NCBI RefSeq assembly: GCF_003610255.1
Contig: NZ_RAPS01000001.1
Coordinates: 3,286,001 to 3,350,000 of the forward strand
DNA: 64,000 bases
Origin: Streptomyces sp. TLI_171
GTDB lineage: Bacteria; Actinomycetota; Actinomycetes; Streptomycetales; Streptomycetaceae
Reading direction: 5' to 3'
Both the position numbers and the translations under genes were made by a program. Positions 40,137 through 49,877 of the stretch are shown one piece after another; positions within the stretch are counted from its first letter, which is position 1; the number at the start of each line of letters is the position of its first letter. The notes under the pieces are model-generated. The model searched no databases and was not told where the DNA came from. It was given only the letters and a program-made list of their open reading frames with translations.

Positions 40137-40790
40137 TCAGTTCGGCAGCAGCCGGACCGCGTCGTCCAGGGCGGTGAGCAGCCCGGTGGCCCCGGCGGAG
40201 GTGAGCTTGGCGGGGTCGGTGAGGGCCGCGTAGCCGTACACGTCCATGCCGGCGGCGCGGGCGGCCAGCACGCCGTTGCGGCTGTCCTCCAGCACCAGGC
40301 AGCGGGCCGGGTCGACGCCCATGGTGCGGGCGGCGTGCAGGAACAGGTCGGGGGCGGGCTTGCCGACGCCGACGTCCTGGGCGGAGAACAGCAGCTCGTC
40401 GCTGAAGTACCCGGACAGCCCGGTGAGGCGGTGCGCGGTGCGGATCCAGGAGTGGTGGGCGGAGGAGGCGACGCAGTAGCGCAGGCCGTGCTCCTGGAGG
40501 TGGTTCAGCAGCTTCTCGGCGCCGGCCACCGGCCGCAGCTCGTCCGCGAAAGCGGCGAACACCCGGTCGTGGAACAGGTCGTCGAAGCCCTCCGGAAGGG
40601 TGGCGCCGTGCCGTTCGGCGATCACGTCGTGCACGGTGTGCGCGGCGGTGCCCATGAAGTCGCGGTAGGAGTCCTCGACGGTGGTGGGGAAGCCGAGCTC
40701 GGTGAGGTACTCGGCGAGCACCCGGTTGGAGATCGGCTCGCTGTCCACCAGCACGCCGTCGTTGTCCAGAATCAGCAGGTCGTAGCTCAC
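40137..40790 (-). CDS. HAD-superfamily phosphatase (beta-phosphoglucomutase-like)
   Basis: A 217-residue HAD protein, subfamily IA with the C1 cap. Motif I is LLILDNDGVLVDSEPIS (nucleophile Asp, general acid Asp), motif II CVASSAHHSWIRTA, motif III GVGKPAPDLFLHAA, motif IV LVLEDSRNGVLAARAAGMDV. Typical substrates of this group are small sugar phosphates such as phosphoglycolate, glycerol phosphate or 2-deoxyglucose phosphate; none is evident here. GTG 40790 is the start. proC lies upstream in the same direction with an 11-nt gap, so they are probably co-transcribed. Confidence 0.9.
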   Translation of the reverse strand: MSYDLLILDNDGVLVDSEPISNRVLAEYLTELGFPTTVEDSYRDFMGTAAHTVHDVIAERHGATLPEGFDDLFHDRVFAAFADELRPVAGAEKLLNHLQEHGLRYCVASSAHHSWIRTAHRLTGLSGYFSDELLFSAQDVGVGKPAPDLFLHAARTMGVDPARCLVLEDSRNGVLAARAAGMDVYGYAALTDPAKLTSAGATGLLTALDDAVRLLPN

Positions 40791-40801
40791 GGGACCCGAG
40801 A

Positions 40802-41629
40802 CTACTTTCCGCCGGTGGCCAGTTCCCGGGAGCGGTCCCGGGCGGCCTCCAGTGCGCCGAGCAGCGCGGCCCGGACGCCGTGGTTCTCCAGCTCGCGGAT
40901 GGCGGCGATGGTGGTGCCGGCCGGCGAGGTGACGGCCTCGCGGAGCTTGACGGGGTGCTCGCCGGAGTCGCGGAGCATCACCGAGGCGCCGATCGCGGAC
41001 TGCACGATCAGCTCGTGCGCGACCTGGCGGGGCAGGCCGAGCAGGATGCCGGCGTCGATCATCGCCTCGACCAGGAAGTAGAAGTAGGCGGGGCCGGAGC
41101 CGGACAGCGCGGTGGCGGCGTCCTGCTGGCTCTCGGGGACCCGCAGCGCCTTGCCGACCGAGCGGAAGATCGCCTCGGTGCGGGTCAGGTGCGCCTCGGC
41201 CGCGTGCGAGCCGCCGGAGATCACGCTCATGCCCTCGTCGACCAGCACGGGCGTGTTCGGCATGACGCGGACCACGGGGGTGCCGGGGGCGAGGCGCTCC
41301 TCGAACCAGGCGGTGGGGATGCCGGCGGCGGCGGAGACCACCAGCTTGTCGGCGGCGACGTGCGGGGCGAGCTCGTCCAGCAGGGTGCCCATGTCCTGCG
41401 GCTTGACGGCCAGGATGAGGGTGTCGGCGAGCTTGGCGGCCTCCGCGTTGGAGACGGTGGTGACGCCGTAGCGGTCGGCGAGTTCGGTGGCGCGCTCGGC
41501 GCGGCGGGCGGTGACCAGCACGTCGGCCGGGTCGGTGCCGGCCCGCAGCAGGCCGGAGAGCAGGGCCTCGCCGATCTTGCCCGTCCCGAGGAAGGCGATC
41601 TTCTGGCCGGCGGTGGTGGTGTCGCTCAT
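40802..41629 (-). CDS. proC: Pyrroline-5-carboxylate reductase
   Basis: Last step of proline synthesis: NAD(P)H-dependent reduction of 1-pyrroline-5-carboxylate. N-terminal Rossmann motif IAFLGTGKIGEALLSGLLRA, conserved LILAVKPQDM and VVRVMPNTPVLVDEG. The C-terminal signature is ALSGSGPAYFYFLVEAMIDA and REAVTSPAGTTIAAI. ATG 41629 gives the usual 275 residues; the frame is open upstream but only as non-conserved sequence. It lies 11 nt from the HAD gene and opposite the membrane gene at 41855. Confidence 0.95.
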   Translation of the reverse strand: MSDTTTAGQKIAFLGTGKIGEALLSGLLRAGTDPADVLVTARRAERATELADRYGVTTVSNAEAAKLADTLILAVKPQDMGTLLDELAPHVAADKLVVSAAAGIPTAWFEERLAPGTPVVRVMPNTPVLVDEGMSVISGGSHAAEAHLTRTEAIFRSVGKALRVPESQQDAATALSGSGPAYFYFLVEAMIDAGILLGLPRQVAHELIVQSAIGASVMLRDSGEHPVKLREAVTSPAGTTIAAIRELENHGVRAALLGALEAARDRSRELATGGK

Positions 41630-41726
41630 GGGGCCCTCCGTGCGCTGCGGTTCCTGCCCGCCATCTTGCACCGGACGGACCCCGGCCCGGCGCCGGTGTC
41701 CACCCTGCGGGCGGCGGCGCTCCGAC

Positions 41727-41753
41727 GCACCGTCACCGTCGACGTGACAGTGC
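41727..41753. repeat. Inverted repeat between proC and the membrane-protein gene
   Basis: GCACCGTCAC (41727-41736) and GTGACAGTGC (41744-41753) pair in 9 of 10 positions around a 7-nt GC-rich spacer. It lies about 98 bp upstream of proC and 100 bp upstream of the divergent gene, a position that suits an operator. Confidence 0.4.
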
Positions 41754-41854
41754 GGGACCGACCGCCCGGGAGCCCGCTGCTCGGCCGGGCCCTAGGGGGA
41801 ATCTCAGGGGCCCGCGCTCTGGATTCCGGGGCGGCCGAGGAGCACCGTGGAGAC

Positions 41855-42298
41855 ATGGGACACGGAGAGTTGTCAGGACGTGAGAGCCGCCAGGTCGCCG
41901 TCGCCGCCGCGACGCTCGGACCGTGGCGGACGGCGACGGCGGTGGGCGCGGTGGTCGGCGGGGCCGCGCTCGGCGTCGACGTGATCACCGGCCACTGGTC
42001 GACGGACATTCTGGCCGGGCCGGTCGGCCTCGGCCTGTTCTTCTTCTTCCTGGTCGGCACGGTCGGCGGCCGGCTGCGCGGGGGCGGCGACCGCCGGCTG
42101 CGGCGCTGGGCGGACGCGCACCCGTGGCAGTCGGCGCTGCCGGCCGCCGGCGCGCTGCTGGTGCTGAACACCGTGGCGCTGTGGGTGCTGAGCAGCATGG
42201 GCCTGTTCGGCGCGCTGTTCACCTCGCTGCTGCCGGCCGGGCTGCTGCTGGTGGTGGCGGGCGTGGTGGGCTCGGTGAAGGCGGCCCGCAGGAGCTGA
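41855..42298 (+). CDS. Small integral membrane protein, unknown function (147 aa)
   Basis: Four hydrophobic stretches are visible: TAVGAVVGGAALGVDVITG, ILAGPVGLGLFFFFLVGTVG, ALPAAGALLVLNTVALWVL and LFTSLLPAGLLLVVAGVVGS, with short charged loops. There is no catalytic motif. The start is uncertain: ATG 41855 has no properly spaced ribosome site (GGAG only 2 nt away), and GTG 41880 is another option. It stands between proC and a membrane-anchored protein gene and is unrelated to either by sequence. Confidence 0.7.
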   Translation: MGHGELSGRESRQVAVAAATLGPWRTATAVGAVVGGAALGVDVITGHWSTDILAGPVGLGLFFFFLVGTVGGRLRGGGDRRLRRWADAHPWQSALPAAGALLVLNTVALWVLSSMGLFGALFTSLLPAGLLLVVAGVVGSVKAARRS

Positions 42299-42357
42299 CA
42301 CCCGTTGTTCGGCCCCCGGTGTCGGGCGTGTCGGAGGTGGTCGGCATACTTCCGGCC

Positions 42358-43611
42358 GTGCCGACAACAGATGAGCCGGGGCCCGACCACAGAGAGCCCC
42401 AATCGCAGGACCCCTTCGAGGGGTTGGTGCTGGACGAGGACTTCGTCCGCGCCGCAGGAGTGCAGGAGGCGTCCGGGCGGGCCCGGATGCTGACGGCCCG
42501 CTGGAAGGACAACCCGCCGCCGGAGAACGAGGCCTGGCGGCCCGTCACGGAGGTCCGCCGCTCCCGCTGGCGCGGCCGCACCCGCCGGGCCGGCGGTCCC
42601 GCACCGGTTGCCCGGTCCCGCAAGCACCCGGTGCGCAACGCGCTGCTGGTGCTGCTGGTGCCCGTGCTGGTCCTGGTCGGACTGGCGTTCACCGAGGACA
42701 CCTCGAACGGCGTGCCCGAGTCCTCCGCGCTGCCCACCGTGGGCGCCGAGACGGCCGCGCCGAGCAGCGCCGCCCCGCAGGTGGACCCGGAGCTGCCGAC
42801 CGCGGAGCACCCGTGGGCGGGCTCCCCGGCCGAGGCCTGGCCGAACGGCGAGGCCGGCATCGGGGTGGCCGATCCGGCGGAGACCGGCGTGTTCAGCCAG
42901 TCGCAGGTGGCCAAGGACCTGGCGGCCGTGAAGGCGTACCTGGTCGCGACCAACCTGGATCCGCAGGTGCTGTCCGGTGGCAGCGCGCAGAAGGTGCTCG
43001 ACCTGATGGACCGTCAGGACGCGGACGACCTGGCCGAGGCGCTGGCCCACCCGGACGCCGAGCACGACCCGACCAACTGGCTGAGCCGCTTCAACCCGTC
43101 CTGGGCGGTGCCCGTCACCGACCAGGTGAAGGTCCAGGGCCGGATCACCTTCGAGGGCGACGGCGACCGCGGCATGATGGTGCACACCGACGTCACCTAC
43201 GTGTACGCGCTGCGCGCCGGCCCGGACGCCGGGAAGGCCACCGCCTCGGCCGCGCCGAAGCCGGACGCTCCGGACTCCGGTGCGCCGGGCGGCGCGAAGC
43301 CGGTGGCGTACGTGCAGGGTGACCCGCACGACGGGGTGGTGGAGCGGGAGATCGTCCGCCGGGTGCAGGACTTCCGGTTCTACGACCCGGCCCGCTACCA
43401 GGTGAAGCCCGGCAAGCCGGTGCTGGACAAGGGCAGCAGCGACTACGGCAACAACCGGTGCGAGATGGGTTCCGGCTACCTGGAGCCCGACTTCGCCTTC
43501 GTGCGGGCGAGCGCGGACGCCTCGGCGCCGAGCGGGCCGACCACCGACCCGTACGACCGGACCAAGCCGCTGCAGACCACCGGAGAGTGCGGGACGATCA
43601 GCCGCAGCTGA
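42358..43611 (+). CDS. Membrane-anchored protein of unknown function (417 aa)
   Basis: The N-terminal about 92 residues are cytoplasmic and basic near the membrane (RRSRWRGRTRRAGG). One membrane segment (VRNALLVLLVPVLVLVGLAF, residues 93-112) follows, then an extracytoplasmic domain of about 300 residues. Motifs there include SQSQVAKDLAAVKAYLVATN and DPTNWLSRFNPSWAVPVTDQ, with two cysteines (NNRCEMGSGY and ECGTISRS) that could pair. GTG 42358 is preferred: CATACT ends 7 nt upstream, the pattern of a leaderless start. Several upstream GTG codons are possible. Conserved in streptomycetes as far as I recall; role unknown. Confidence 0.8.
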   Translation: MPTTDEPGPDHREPQSQDPFEGLVLDEDFVRAAGVQEASGRARMLTARWKDNPPPENEAWRPVTEVRRSRWRGRTRRAGGPAPVARSRKHPVRNALLVLLVPVLVLVGLAFTEDTSNGVPESSALPTVGAETAAPSSAAPQVDPELPTAEHPWAGSPAEAWPNGEAGIGVADPAETGVFSQSQVAKDLAAVKAYLVATNLDPQVLSGGSAQKVLDLMDRQDADDLAEALAHPDAEHDPTNWLSRFNPSWAVPVTDQVKVQGRITFEGDGDRGMMVHTDVTYVYALRAGPDAGKATASAAPKPDAPDSGAPGGAKPVAYVQGDPHDGVVEREIVRRVQDFRFYDPARYQVKPGKPVLDKGSSDYGNNRCEMGSGYLEPDFAFVRASADASAPSGPTTDPYDRTKPLQTTGECGTISRS

Positions 43612-43618
43612 CGCGATC

Positions 43619-44140
43619 TCAGGCCCGCCGCCGGGTCGCCTTGCGGGCCTCGCGCTCCGCGCGGGCGGTCCGGCGGCGGTGCCAGGTGGCGGTCTCCTGG
43701 TCGTGGACGGCGCGCTTGAGGCCCTCGCCGGGGGCTTCGACCAGGCTGCGGGCGAAGTAGGCGACCAGGGCGCCGACGAAGCCGATCAGCCAGACGCCGG
43801 CCAGCGACTTCTCCTCGGCCATCCAGCCGCTGAGCGACTCCTTGCCCTCGGTGAGGATCTTCCAGTTCCGCAGGCCGGCGAGGGCGTTGCAGACGCCGAT
43901 GGCGAGCATCAGCAGCACGGAGAGCGGGGCGGCGTCGGACAGCCGCACCCCGGAGACGCCGAGCCGCAGCGCGAGCGCCCCGGCGGCGGCGGCCGCCAGC
44001 GCGCCGATCGGCACCAGCACCCGGCGCAGCCAGTAGGCGCGGCCGCGCCGGACCCAGGTGGTGCCGAAGAAGCGGATCGGCGCGGGGGCGGGGGCCCCGT
44101 CCGCGGTGGCCGTCGCACTCGTCGTACTCGTCGTACTCAC
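43619..44140 (-). CDS. Membrane protein of unknown function (173 aa)
   Basis: A 173-residue protein with a Thr/Ala/Pro-rich N terminus and about three hydrophobic segments (VLVPIGALAAAAAGALALRL, APLSVLLMLAIGVCNALAGL, SLAGVWLIGFVGALVAYFAR). A very basic C terminus (RRRTARAEREARKATRRRA) should lie in the cytoplasm. No enzyme motif is seen. It is convergent with the 42358 gene, with only 7 nt between stops, and is followed upstream by ilvD on the same strand. Confidence 0.75.
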   Translation of the reverse strand: MSTTSTTSATATADGAPAPAPIRFFGTTWVRRGRAYWLRRVLVPIGALAAAAAGALALRLGVSGVRLSDAAPLSVLLMLAIGVCNALAGLRNWKILTEGKESLSGWMAEEKSLAGVWLIGFVGALVAYFARSLVEAPGEGLKRAVHDQETATWHRRRTARAEREARKATRRRA

Positions 44141-44192
44141 GGTCCGATTATCACCACGTGGGGCCGCCCGCTCCCGGACGGCGCGCTGGGGG

Positions 44193-46037
44193 TCAGCCGA
44201 GCCTGGAGACGTCCCGGACGGCGCCCTTGTCGGCGGAGGTGGCCATCGCCGCGTACGCCTTGAGCGCGGCCGAGACCTGGCGGTCGCGGTTCTTCGGGCG
44301 GTAGCCGCCCTCCGACTCCAGCTTCAGCCGGCGCTCGTGCAGCTCCTCGAAGGAGACGTCGAGGTTGATGGTGCGGGCCGGGATGTCGATGGTGATCGAG
44401 TCGCCGTCCTCGACCAGGGCGATCGCGCCGCCGGAGGCCGCCTCCGGGGAGACGTGGCCGATCGACAGGCCCGAGGTGCCGCCGGAGAACCGGCCGTCGG
44501 TGATCAGCGCGCAGGCCTTGCCGAGGCCCCGGCCCTTCAGGAAGGAGGTCGGGTACAGCATCTCCTGCATGCCGGGGCCGCCCTTGGGGCCCTCGTAGCG
44601 GATGACCACCACGTCGCCCTCGGTGACCTGCTTGGCGAGGATCTTCTCCACCGCCTCGTCCTGGGACTCGCAGACCACGGCCTTGCCCTGGAAGCGCCAG
44701 ATCGACTCGTCCACGCCGGCGGTCTTCACCACGCAGCCGTCCTCGGCGATGTTGCCGTACAGCACCGCGAGGCCGCCCTCGACCGAGTAGGCGTGCTCGA
44801 CGCTGCGGATGCAGCCCTTCGCGGCGTCGGTGTCCAGGGTCGCCCAGCGCTCGGACTGGCTGAACGCCTCGGCGGAGCGCACGCAGCCGGGGGCGGCGTG
44901 CCACAGCTCGACGGCCTCCTCGGAGGGCGAACCGCCGCGCACGTCCCAGGTCTTGAGCCACTCGGCGATCGAGTCGGAGTGCACGGTGTGCACCTCCTCG
45001 TTGAGCAGCCCGCCGCGGTACAGCTCGCCGAGGATGGCGGGGATGCCGCCGGCCCGGTGCACGTCCTCCATGTAGTAGTCGCCGTTCGGGGCGACCTTGG
45101 ACAGGCACGGCACCTTGCGCGAGATGCTGTCGATGACCCGCATGTCGAAGTCGACCTCGGCCTCCTGGGCGGCGGCCAGCAGGTGCAGGATCGTGTTGGT
45201 GGAGCCGCCCATCGCGATGTCCAGCGCCATCGCGTTCTCGAACGCGGCGCGGGTGGCGATGTTGCGCGGCAGCACCGACTCGTCGTCGCCGCCGTAGTAG
45301 CGGTTGGTGATGTCGACGACGGTGCGGCCGGCCTGCTCGTACAGGGCGCGGCGGGCGGTGTGGGTGGCCAGCACCGAGCCGTTGCCGGGCAGCGACAGGC
45401 CGATCGCCTCGGTCAGGCAGTTCATCGAGTTCGCGGTGAACATGCCGGAGCAGGAGCCGCAGGTCGGGCAGGCGTTCTCCTCGATGATCGAGATGTCCGC
45501 GTCGGAGACGTTCTCGTTCACCGCCTGGGAGATCGCGTCCACCAGGTCCAGCTTGCGGACGGTGCCGTCGACCAGGGTGGCCTTGCCGGCCTCCATCGGG
45601 CCGCCGGAGACGAACACGGTCGGGATGTTGAGGCGCAGCGCGGCCATCAGCATGCCGGGAGTGATCTTGTCGCAGTTGGAGATGCAGATCAGCGCGTCCG
45701 CGCAGTGCGCGTTCACCATGTACTCGACCGAGTCGGCGATCAGGTCGCGCGAGGGCAGCGAGTACAGCATGCCGTTGTGGCCCATCGCGATGCCGTCGTC
45801 GACCGCGATGGTGTTGAACTCGCGCGGGATGCCGCCCGCCTGCTTGATCGCCTCGGAGACGATCCGGCCGACCGGCTGCAGGTGGGTGTGGCCGGGAACG
45901 AACTCGGTGAAGGAGTTGGCCACCGCGATGATCGGCTTGCCGAAGTCCTCGCGGGCTACGCCAGCGGCGCGCAGAAGGGCGCGCGCGCCCGCCATGTTGC
46001 GACCTTGGGTGACCGTGTTGGACCTCAGCTGGGGCAT
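44193..46037 (-). CDS. ilvD: Dihydroxy-acid dehydratase
   Basis: Iron-sulfur dehydratase of valine, isoleucine and pantothenate precursor synthesis: converts 2,3-dihydroxy-isovalerate to 2-ketoisovalerate, which also feeds PanC in this window. The family start [20 protein letters not shown] is followed by cluster cysteines in NCDKITPG and [52 protein letters not shown] and the C-terminal block complete it. 614 residues is the expected length of the E. coli-type enzyme. ATG 46037 is the start. Probably monocistronic. Confidence 0.96.
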   Translation of the reverse strand: MPQLRSNTVTQGRNMAGARALLRAAGVAREDFGKPIIAVANSFTEFVPGHTHLQPVGRIVSEAIKQAGGIPREFNTIAVDDGIAMGHNGMLYSLPSRDLIADSVEYMVNAHCADALICISNCDKITPGMLMAALRLNIPTVFVSGGPMEAGKATLVDGTVRKLDLVDAISQAVNENVSDADISIIEENACPTCGSCSGMFTANSMNCLTEAIGLSLPGNGSVLATHTARRALYEQAGRTVVDITNRYYGGDDESVLPRNIATRAAFENAMALDIAMGGSTNTILHLLAAAQEAEVDFDMRVIDSISRKVPCLSKVAPNGDYYMEDVHRAGGIPAILGELYRGGLLNEEVHTVHSDSIAEWLKTWDVRGGSPSEEAVELWHAAPGCVRSAEAFSQSERWATLDTDAAKGCIRSVEHAYSVEGGLAVLYGNIAEDGCVVKTAGVDESIWRFQGKAVVCESQDEAVEKILAKQVTEGDVVVIRYEGPKGGPGMQEMLYPTSFLKGRGLGKACALITDGRFSGGTSGLSIGHVSPEAASGGAIALVEDGDSITIDIPARTINLDVSFEELHERRLKLESEGGYRPKNRDRQVSAALKAYAAMATSADKGAVRDVSRLG

Positions 46038-46140
46038 CGTTGCCGCTCCTTCGGAGACTGTGCGGGGCTGTCGAGCCTACGCCCGCGCGGGCCGCTTCCG
46101 GACCGGGTGTCCGCGATGCGGTCAGCGCGGGCGCGGCCCG

Positions 46141-46902
46141 CTACCGGCCGCGCCGGGCCGTGAACAGGTCCAGGGTGTACGGCTCGGCGATCAGCCCGTC
46201 CGGGAACTCGGCGAGCAGCGCGGCCCGTTCCGCGGCCAGCACCGGGGCCCGGCGCTCCTCGTCCAGCACCGCGAAGTAGGAGCGGGAGGTGAGGTCGGTG
46301 AGGTGGCTGTCGACCGTCACCTGCCGCTCCCAGCGCAGCTGGACGTGGCCGACCTCCAGCCCGGCGGCCGTCAACTCCTCCGACCCGGCGATCACCCCGC
46401 CGTAGTAGTGGTAGCTGGGCAGCGCGACGGTCAGCCGCTCCTCCTGGGCCTTCACCCACCGGGTCTGACGGTCCTTCACGTTCCACCACAGGGCCAGCGT
46501 GCCGCCCGGGCGCAGCACCCGCAGGGCCTCCGGGATCGAGCGCTTCGGGTCGGTCCAGTGGAACGCCTGCGCGTAGCTGACGAAGTCCACCGAGGCGTCG
46601 TGGAACGGCAGTTCGTCCCCGCCTGCCTTCACCACCGGGATGCCGGGGCTGGCCTCGCGGAGCACCGCGGCCATCCCGTCGCTGGGCTCCACCGCGACCA
46701 CCCGGGCGCCGCGCCCGGCCAGCAGCCGGGTGGCGATGCCGGTGCCCGCGCCGACGTCGAGCACGTCCGCGCCGCGCAGCGTGCGGCCGGCCAGCCGCTC
46801 CAGCTCGTCGAACAGCGCGTCCGGGTAGGACGGCCGGGCCGCGTCGTACTGCGCGGCCACCGGCCCGAAGGACAGGGCGTGCGCCCGGAGTTCGTCAGTC
46901 AT
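46141..46902 (-). CDS. SAM-dependent methyltransferase (class I)
   Basis: A 253-residue methyltransferase of the UbiE/Methyltransf_11 type. SAM-binding motif I is VLDVGAGTGIATRLLAGRG, motif II acidic residue in VVAVEPSDGM, and the post-II segment is DASVDFVSYAQAFHW. Substrate not evident. GAGAGGA lies before ATG 46902. It is third in an apparent cupin-VOC-methyltransferase operon with a 12-nt gap after the VOC gene. These small enzymes together suggest modification or detoxification of a small metabolite (inference). Confidence 0.88.
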   Translation of the reverse strand: MTDELRAHALSFGPVAAQYDAARPSYPDALFDELERLAGRTLRGADVLDVGAGTGIATRLLAGRGARVVAVEPSDGMAAVLREASPGIPVVKAGGDELPFHDASVDFVSYAQAFHWTDPKRSIPEALRVLRPGGTLALWWNVKDRQTRWVKAQEERLTVALPSYHYYGGVIAGSEELTAAGLEVGHVQLRWERQVTVDSHLTDLTSRSYFAVLDEERRAPVLAAERAALLAEFPDGLIAEPYTLDLFTARRGR

Positions 46903-46914
46903 CCGACCGTCCTC

Positions 46915-47313
46915 TCATCCCCACGTCCGCGAGCAGAGCACCAGCAGGTACCCGTCCGGGTCCTGCACGGTGACGCCGTGCTCGTCCCAGTACGGGTTGT
47001 GCGCGGCCACCCGGCGGCCGCCGGCCGCGACCAGCCGCTCCACCAGCTCCCCGTCCACCGGGGCGCCCAGGTACAGCACGAACAGGTCGTCGACGGTCGG
47101 CGTCGGCTCCACCGGGCGCTCCGGGTCCCGGGTCAGCTCGAAGTGCCAGCTGCCGCCCGGGTGGCCGACCATCACCAGGTCGTGCTCGCCGGACACCCGC
47201 TCGGTGGTGCGCCACAGCACGGACAGGCCCAGGCCCTCGACCCAGAACCGCTCGGCGGCCGCCAGGTCCCGGGACGGGCGGGCCAGCCGGACGTGCGTGC
47301 CGGGCCCGGTCAC
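46915..47313 (-). CDS. VOC (glyoxalase/bleomycin-resistance-like) family protein
   Basis: A 132-residue protein with two beta-alpha-beta-beta-beta modules: VRLARPSRDLAAAERFWVEG, then GLSVLWRTTERVSGEHDLVM, and in the second half VTVQDPDGYLLVLCSRTWG, where the Glu/His metal ligands of VOC enzymes are expected. It could be a dioxygenase, lyase or antibiotic-binding protein. GTG 47313 overlaps the cupin gene stop (GTGA); the methyltransferase follows. Coding on the minus strand is supported by strong GC bias at the third position. Confidence 0.86.
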   Translation of the reverse strand: MTGPGTHVRLARPSRDLAAAERFWVEGLGLSVLWRTTERVSGEHDLVMVGHPGGSWHFELTRDPERPVEPTPTVDDLFVLYLGAPVDGELVERLVAAGGRRVAAHNPYWDEHGVTVQDPDGYLLVLCSRTWG

Positions 47314-47789
47314 GCCAGCTCCGCCTTCCAGACGGGGCTGTCCACGTAGTGGTTGTCGTAGCGCTCCGCCGACTCCCGGATCTCCGCCGGGTCGGCCTCG
47401 CCGCGCATCACCCGGCCCAGCAGGCGCAGGTAGTCGAAGCGGCCGATGCCCGGGGTGAAGGTGAACAGCACGTCCGCGGTGCGGCCGGGCGCGGCCGCGA
47501 AGGCGTGCGGGGTGCGCGGCGGCACGGCGAGGAAGTCGCCCTGCTCCAGCACCACCACGCGGTCGTCGACCAGCACCCGCAGGGCGCCGTCGAGCACGAA
47601 GAACAGTTCGGTGGCGCGGGTGTGGAAGTGGGCGGGCGCGCCGACGGCGCCGGCGGCGAAGCTCGAACGGTAGGTGGTGTGGTCCGCGTTCTCGGCGAGC
47701 AGGGTCATCACGCTGCTCGGGTCCGCACAGGTCTCCGCCTCGTGGGCGCGGACGGGCCGGACCGGCGTGCCGGGAGTTTCGTTGATCAT
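47310..47789 (-). CDS. Cupin-domain protein
   Basis: A 159-residue single-cupin protein. Cupin motif 1 (HFHTRATELFFVLDGALRVL) carries two His and a Glu metal ligand; motif 2 is FLAVPPRTPHAFAAAPGRT. These residues usually bind iron or another divalent metal in dioxygenases, isomerases and sensors. It opens the three-gene operon with the VOC and methyltransferase genes. The start is ATG 47789. Confidence 0.87.
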   Translation of the reverse strand: MINETPGTPVRPVRAHEAETCADPSSVMTLLAENADHTTYRSSFAAGAVGAPAHFHTRATELFFVLDGALRVLVDDRVVVLEQGDFLAVPPRTPHAFAAAPGRTADVLFTFTPGIGRFDYLRLLGRVMRGEADPAEIRESAERYDNHYVDSPVWKAELA

Positions 47790-47850
47790 GGTTTCGACTC
47801 TAGGCGGGGACGCCCCGGATGTCCGGCGAATAACCTGAACTGACGTTCCC

Positions 47851-48807
47851 TCAGCTCGGCGGGCGCACCGTCGCCAGGTGCAGCCGGGTGAACGCCAGCG
47901 CCTCGGCCAGGTCCGCCTCCCGCTCCGCCGGGCTCCCCGACTTGCGGGTGTTCACCTCCAGCACCACGTGCCCGTCGAAGCCGGAGCCCGCCAGTCGCTC
48001 CAGCAGCTCCGCGCACGGCTGCTTGCCCCGCCCCGGGATCAGGTGCTCGTCCTTCCCCGACCCCGACCCGTCCGCCAGGTGCACGTGCGCCAGCCGGTCG
48101 CCCATCCGGTCCACCAGCTCGAACGCGTCCACCCGCGAGGTCGCCGCGTGCGACAGGTCCACCGTGAAGTGCCGGTACGCCTCCTCCGTGACGTCCCAGC
48201 CCGGCGCGTACGCCAGCACCTCGCGGTCCCGGTACCGCCACGGGTACATGTTCTCCACCGCGAACCGGACCGGCGTCTCCCCCGCCATCCGGTCGATCCC
48301 CGTCACGAAGTCCTTGGCGTACTGCCGCTGCCAGCGGAACGGCGGGTGCACCACCACGGTGTCCGCGCCCAGCCGCTCGGCCGCCCGCCGGGCCCGCACC
48401 AGTTTGGTCCACGGGTCGGTGCTCCACACCCGCTGGGTGATCAGCAGGCACGGCGCGTGCACCGCCAGGATCGGCGTCGCGTACGTGTCCGACAGGCGCC
48501 GCAGCGCCTCCACGTCCTGGCTCACCGGGTCGTTCCAGACCATCACCTCGACGCCGTCGTACCCCAGCCGCGACGCCAGCTCGAACGCCGTCTCGGTGGT
48601 CGACGGGTACACCGACGCCGTCGACAGCGCCACCTTGGTGTCCGGCACGTGCAGCGCCGGGTGCGGCGGCAGCACCAGCCGGTCCGTGGTCCGCAGCAGC
48701 GGAGCCGGCTCCAGCTTCCGCCGCGCCGCCCTGGCGGCGCGCGCCGCCTTCAACGGCAGAGGACCGCGCCTCGCCCTTCGCCCGTCCCCTGCATCCGCAT
48801 CCGCCAC
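47851..48807 (-). CDS. TIM-barrel sugar phosphate isomerase/epimerase family protein
   Basis: A 318-residue AP endonuclease 2-like (xylose isomerase-like) TIM barrel. Conserved segments are [109 protein letters not shown] and [11 protein letters not shown]. They supply the metal ligands Glu, Asp, His and Glu. The substrate could be a sugar, inositol or hydroxypyruvate-type compound; nothing local decides. A basic, Arg/Ala-rich N terminus of about 45 residues precedes the barrel. Next upstream is the Ppx/GppA gene in the same direction. Confidence 0.87.
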   Translation of the reverse strand: MADADAGDGRRARRGPLPLKAARAARAARRKLEPAPLLRTTDRLVLPPHPALHVPDTKVALSTASVYPSTTETAFELASRLGYDGVEVMVWNDPVSQDVEALRRLSDTYATPILAVHAPCLLITQRVWSTDPWTKLVRARRAAERLGADTVVVHPPFRWQRQYAKDFVTGIDRMAGETPVRFAVENMYPWRYRDREVLAYAPGWDVTEEAYRHFTVDLSHAATSRVDAFELVDRMGDRLAHVHLADGSGSGKDEHLIPGRGKQPCAELLERLAGSGFDGHVVLEVNTRKSGSPAEREADLAEALAFTRLHLATVRPPS

Positions 48808-48874
48808 GCAAACCAGACTAAGTCAGGCAGCAACAGCGAACCCGGGCAACGGGGCAGGACGCCCGAGGCGTTGC

Positions 48875-49828
48875 TCACGCCTCGATGGCCACCCGGTTCT
48901 CCTGGCCGTCCATGGTGTCGAGGCGGCGCAGGATGATGCCCTCGCGCAGGGCCCAGGGGCAGATGTCGAGTTCTTCGAGGCCGAAGAGGTCCATCGCGGC
49001 GTCCGCGACCAGGGCGCCGGCCAGGAGCTGGCGGGCCCGGCCGAGCGAGACGCCGGGGATCTGGGCGCGCTCGCCGGGGGTCATCGCGGCCAGCCGCGGC
49101 AGCCAGGCCGACAGCCCGGAGCGGGTGAGCCTGCGGGGGACGCGGACGCCCGCGCCCTCGGGGGCGGCGCCGGTCATCCGGGCGAGCTGCTTGAAGGTCT
49201 TGGAGGTGGCGACGGAGTGGTCCGGCGGGCCGAGCCGGGCGATGTCGCCCACCGCGCCGGCGATCTCGGCGCGGATGTGCCGCCGCAGCTCGCGCAGGTC
49301 GCCGGGGTCGGCGACCTCGCCGGGCAGCCGGGCGGTGAGCCGGCCGGCGCCGAGCGGGAGGGAGGTGGCGACGTCGGGCTGCTCGTCGATGCCGCAGGCG
49401 AGTTCGAGGGAGCCGCCCCCGATGTCGAGGTTGAGCAGGCGGCCGGAGGACCAGCCGAACCAGCGGCGGACGGCGAGGAAGGTCAGCCGGGCCTCGTCCT
49501 GCCCGGACAGGACGGTGAGCGCGACACCGGTCTCGTCCTCGACCCGGCGCAGCACCTCCTCACCGTTGGCGGCCTCGCGGACCGCGGAGGTCGCGAACGG
49601 GAGCAGGTCGACGACGCCCTTGTCCTCGGCGACCCGGAGCGAGGAGGCGACCATGGAGACCAGGCGCTCGACGCCGACCGGGCCGATCGCGCCGTTCTCG
49701 TCGAGCAGCTCGGCGAGGCGCAGCTCGGCCTTGTGGGAGTACGCGGGCAGCGGGGCCGCACCGGGGTGGGCGTCCACCACGAGGAAGTGGACGGTGTTGG
49801 AGCCTACGTCGAGCACACCGAGTCGCAT
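48875..49828 (-). CDS. Ppx/GppA family phosphatase
   Basis: A 317-residue exopolyphosphatase/pppGpp phosphohydrolase-like ASKHA protein. Phosphate motif I is [20 protein letters not shown], a middle acidic motif is [16 protein letters not shown] and the second phosphate-binding loop is [15 protein letters not shown]. Only the N-terminal two domains are present (no HD-type C terminus), as in actinobacterial Ppx1 and Ppx2. It could hydrolyse polyphosphate or pppGpp. A 67-bp gap separates it from the downstream epimerase gene. Confidence 0.92.
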   Translation of the reverse strand: MRLGVLDVGSNTVHFLVVDAHPGAAPLPAYSHKAELRLAELLDENGAIGPVGVERLVSMVASSLRVAEDKGVVDLLPFATSAVREAANGEEVLRRVEDETGVALTVLSGQDEARLTFLAVRRWFGWSSGRLLNLDIGGGSLELACGIDEQPDVATSLPLGAGRLTARLPGEVADPGDLRELRRHIRAEIAGAVGDIARLGPPDHSVATSKTFKQLARMTGAAPEGAGVRVPRRLTRSGLSAWLPRLAAMTPGERAQIPGVSLGRARQLLAGALVADAAMDLFGLEELDICPWALREGIILRRLDTMDGQENRVAIEA

Positions 49829-49877
49829 AGCCGTCCAACCTAGCCCAACCCGGTGACCACCAGGGATGCGAACGGGA

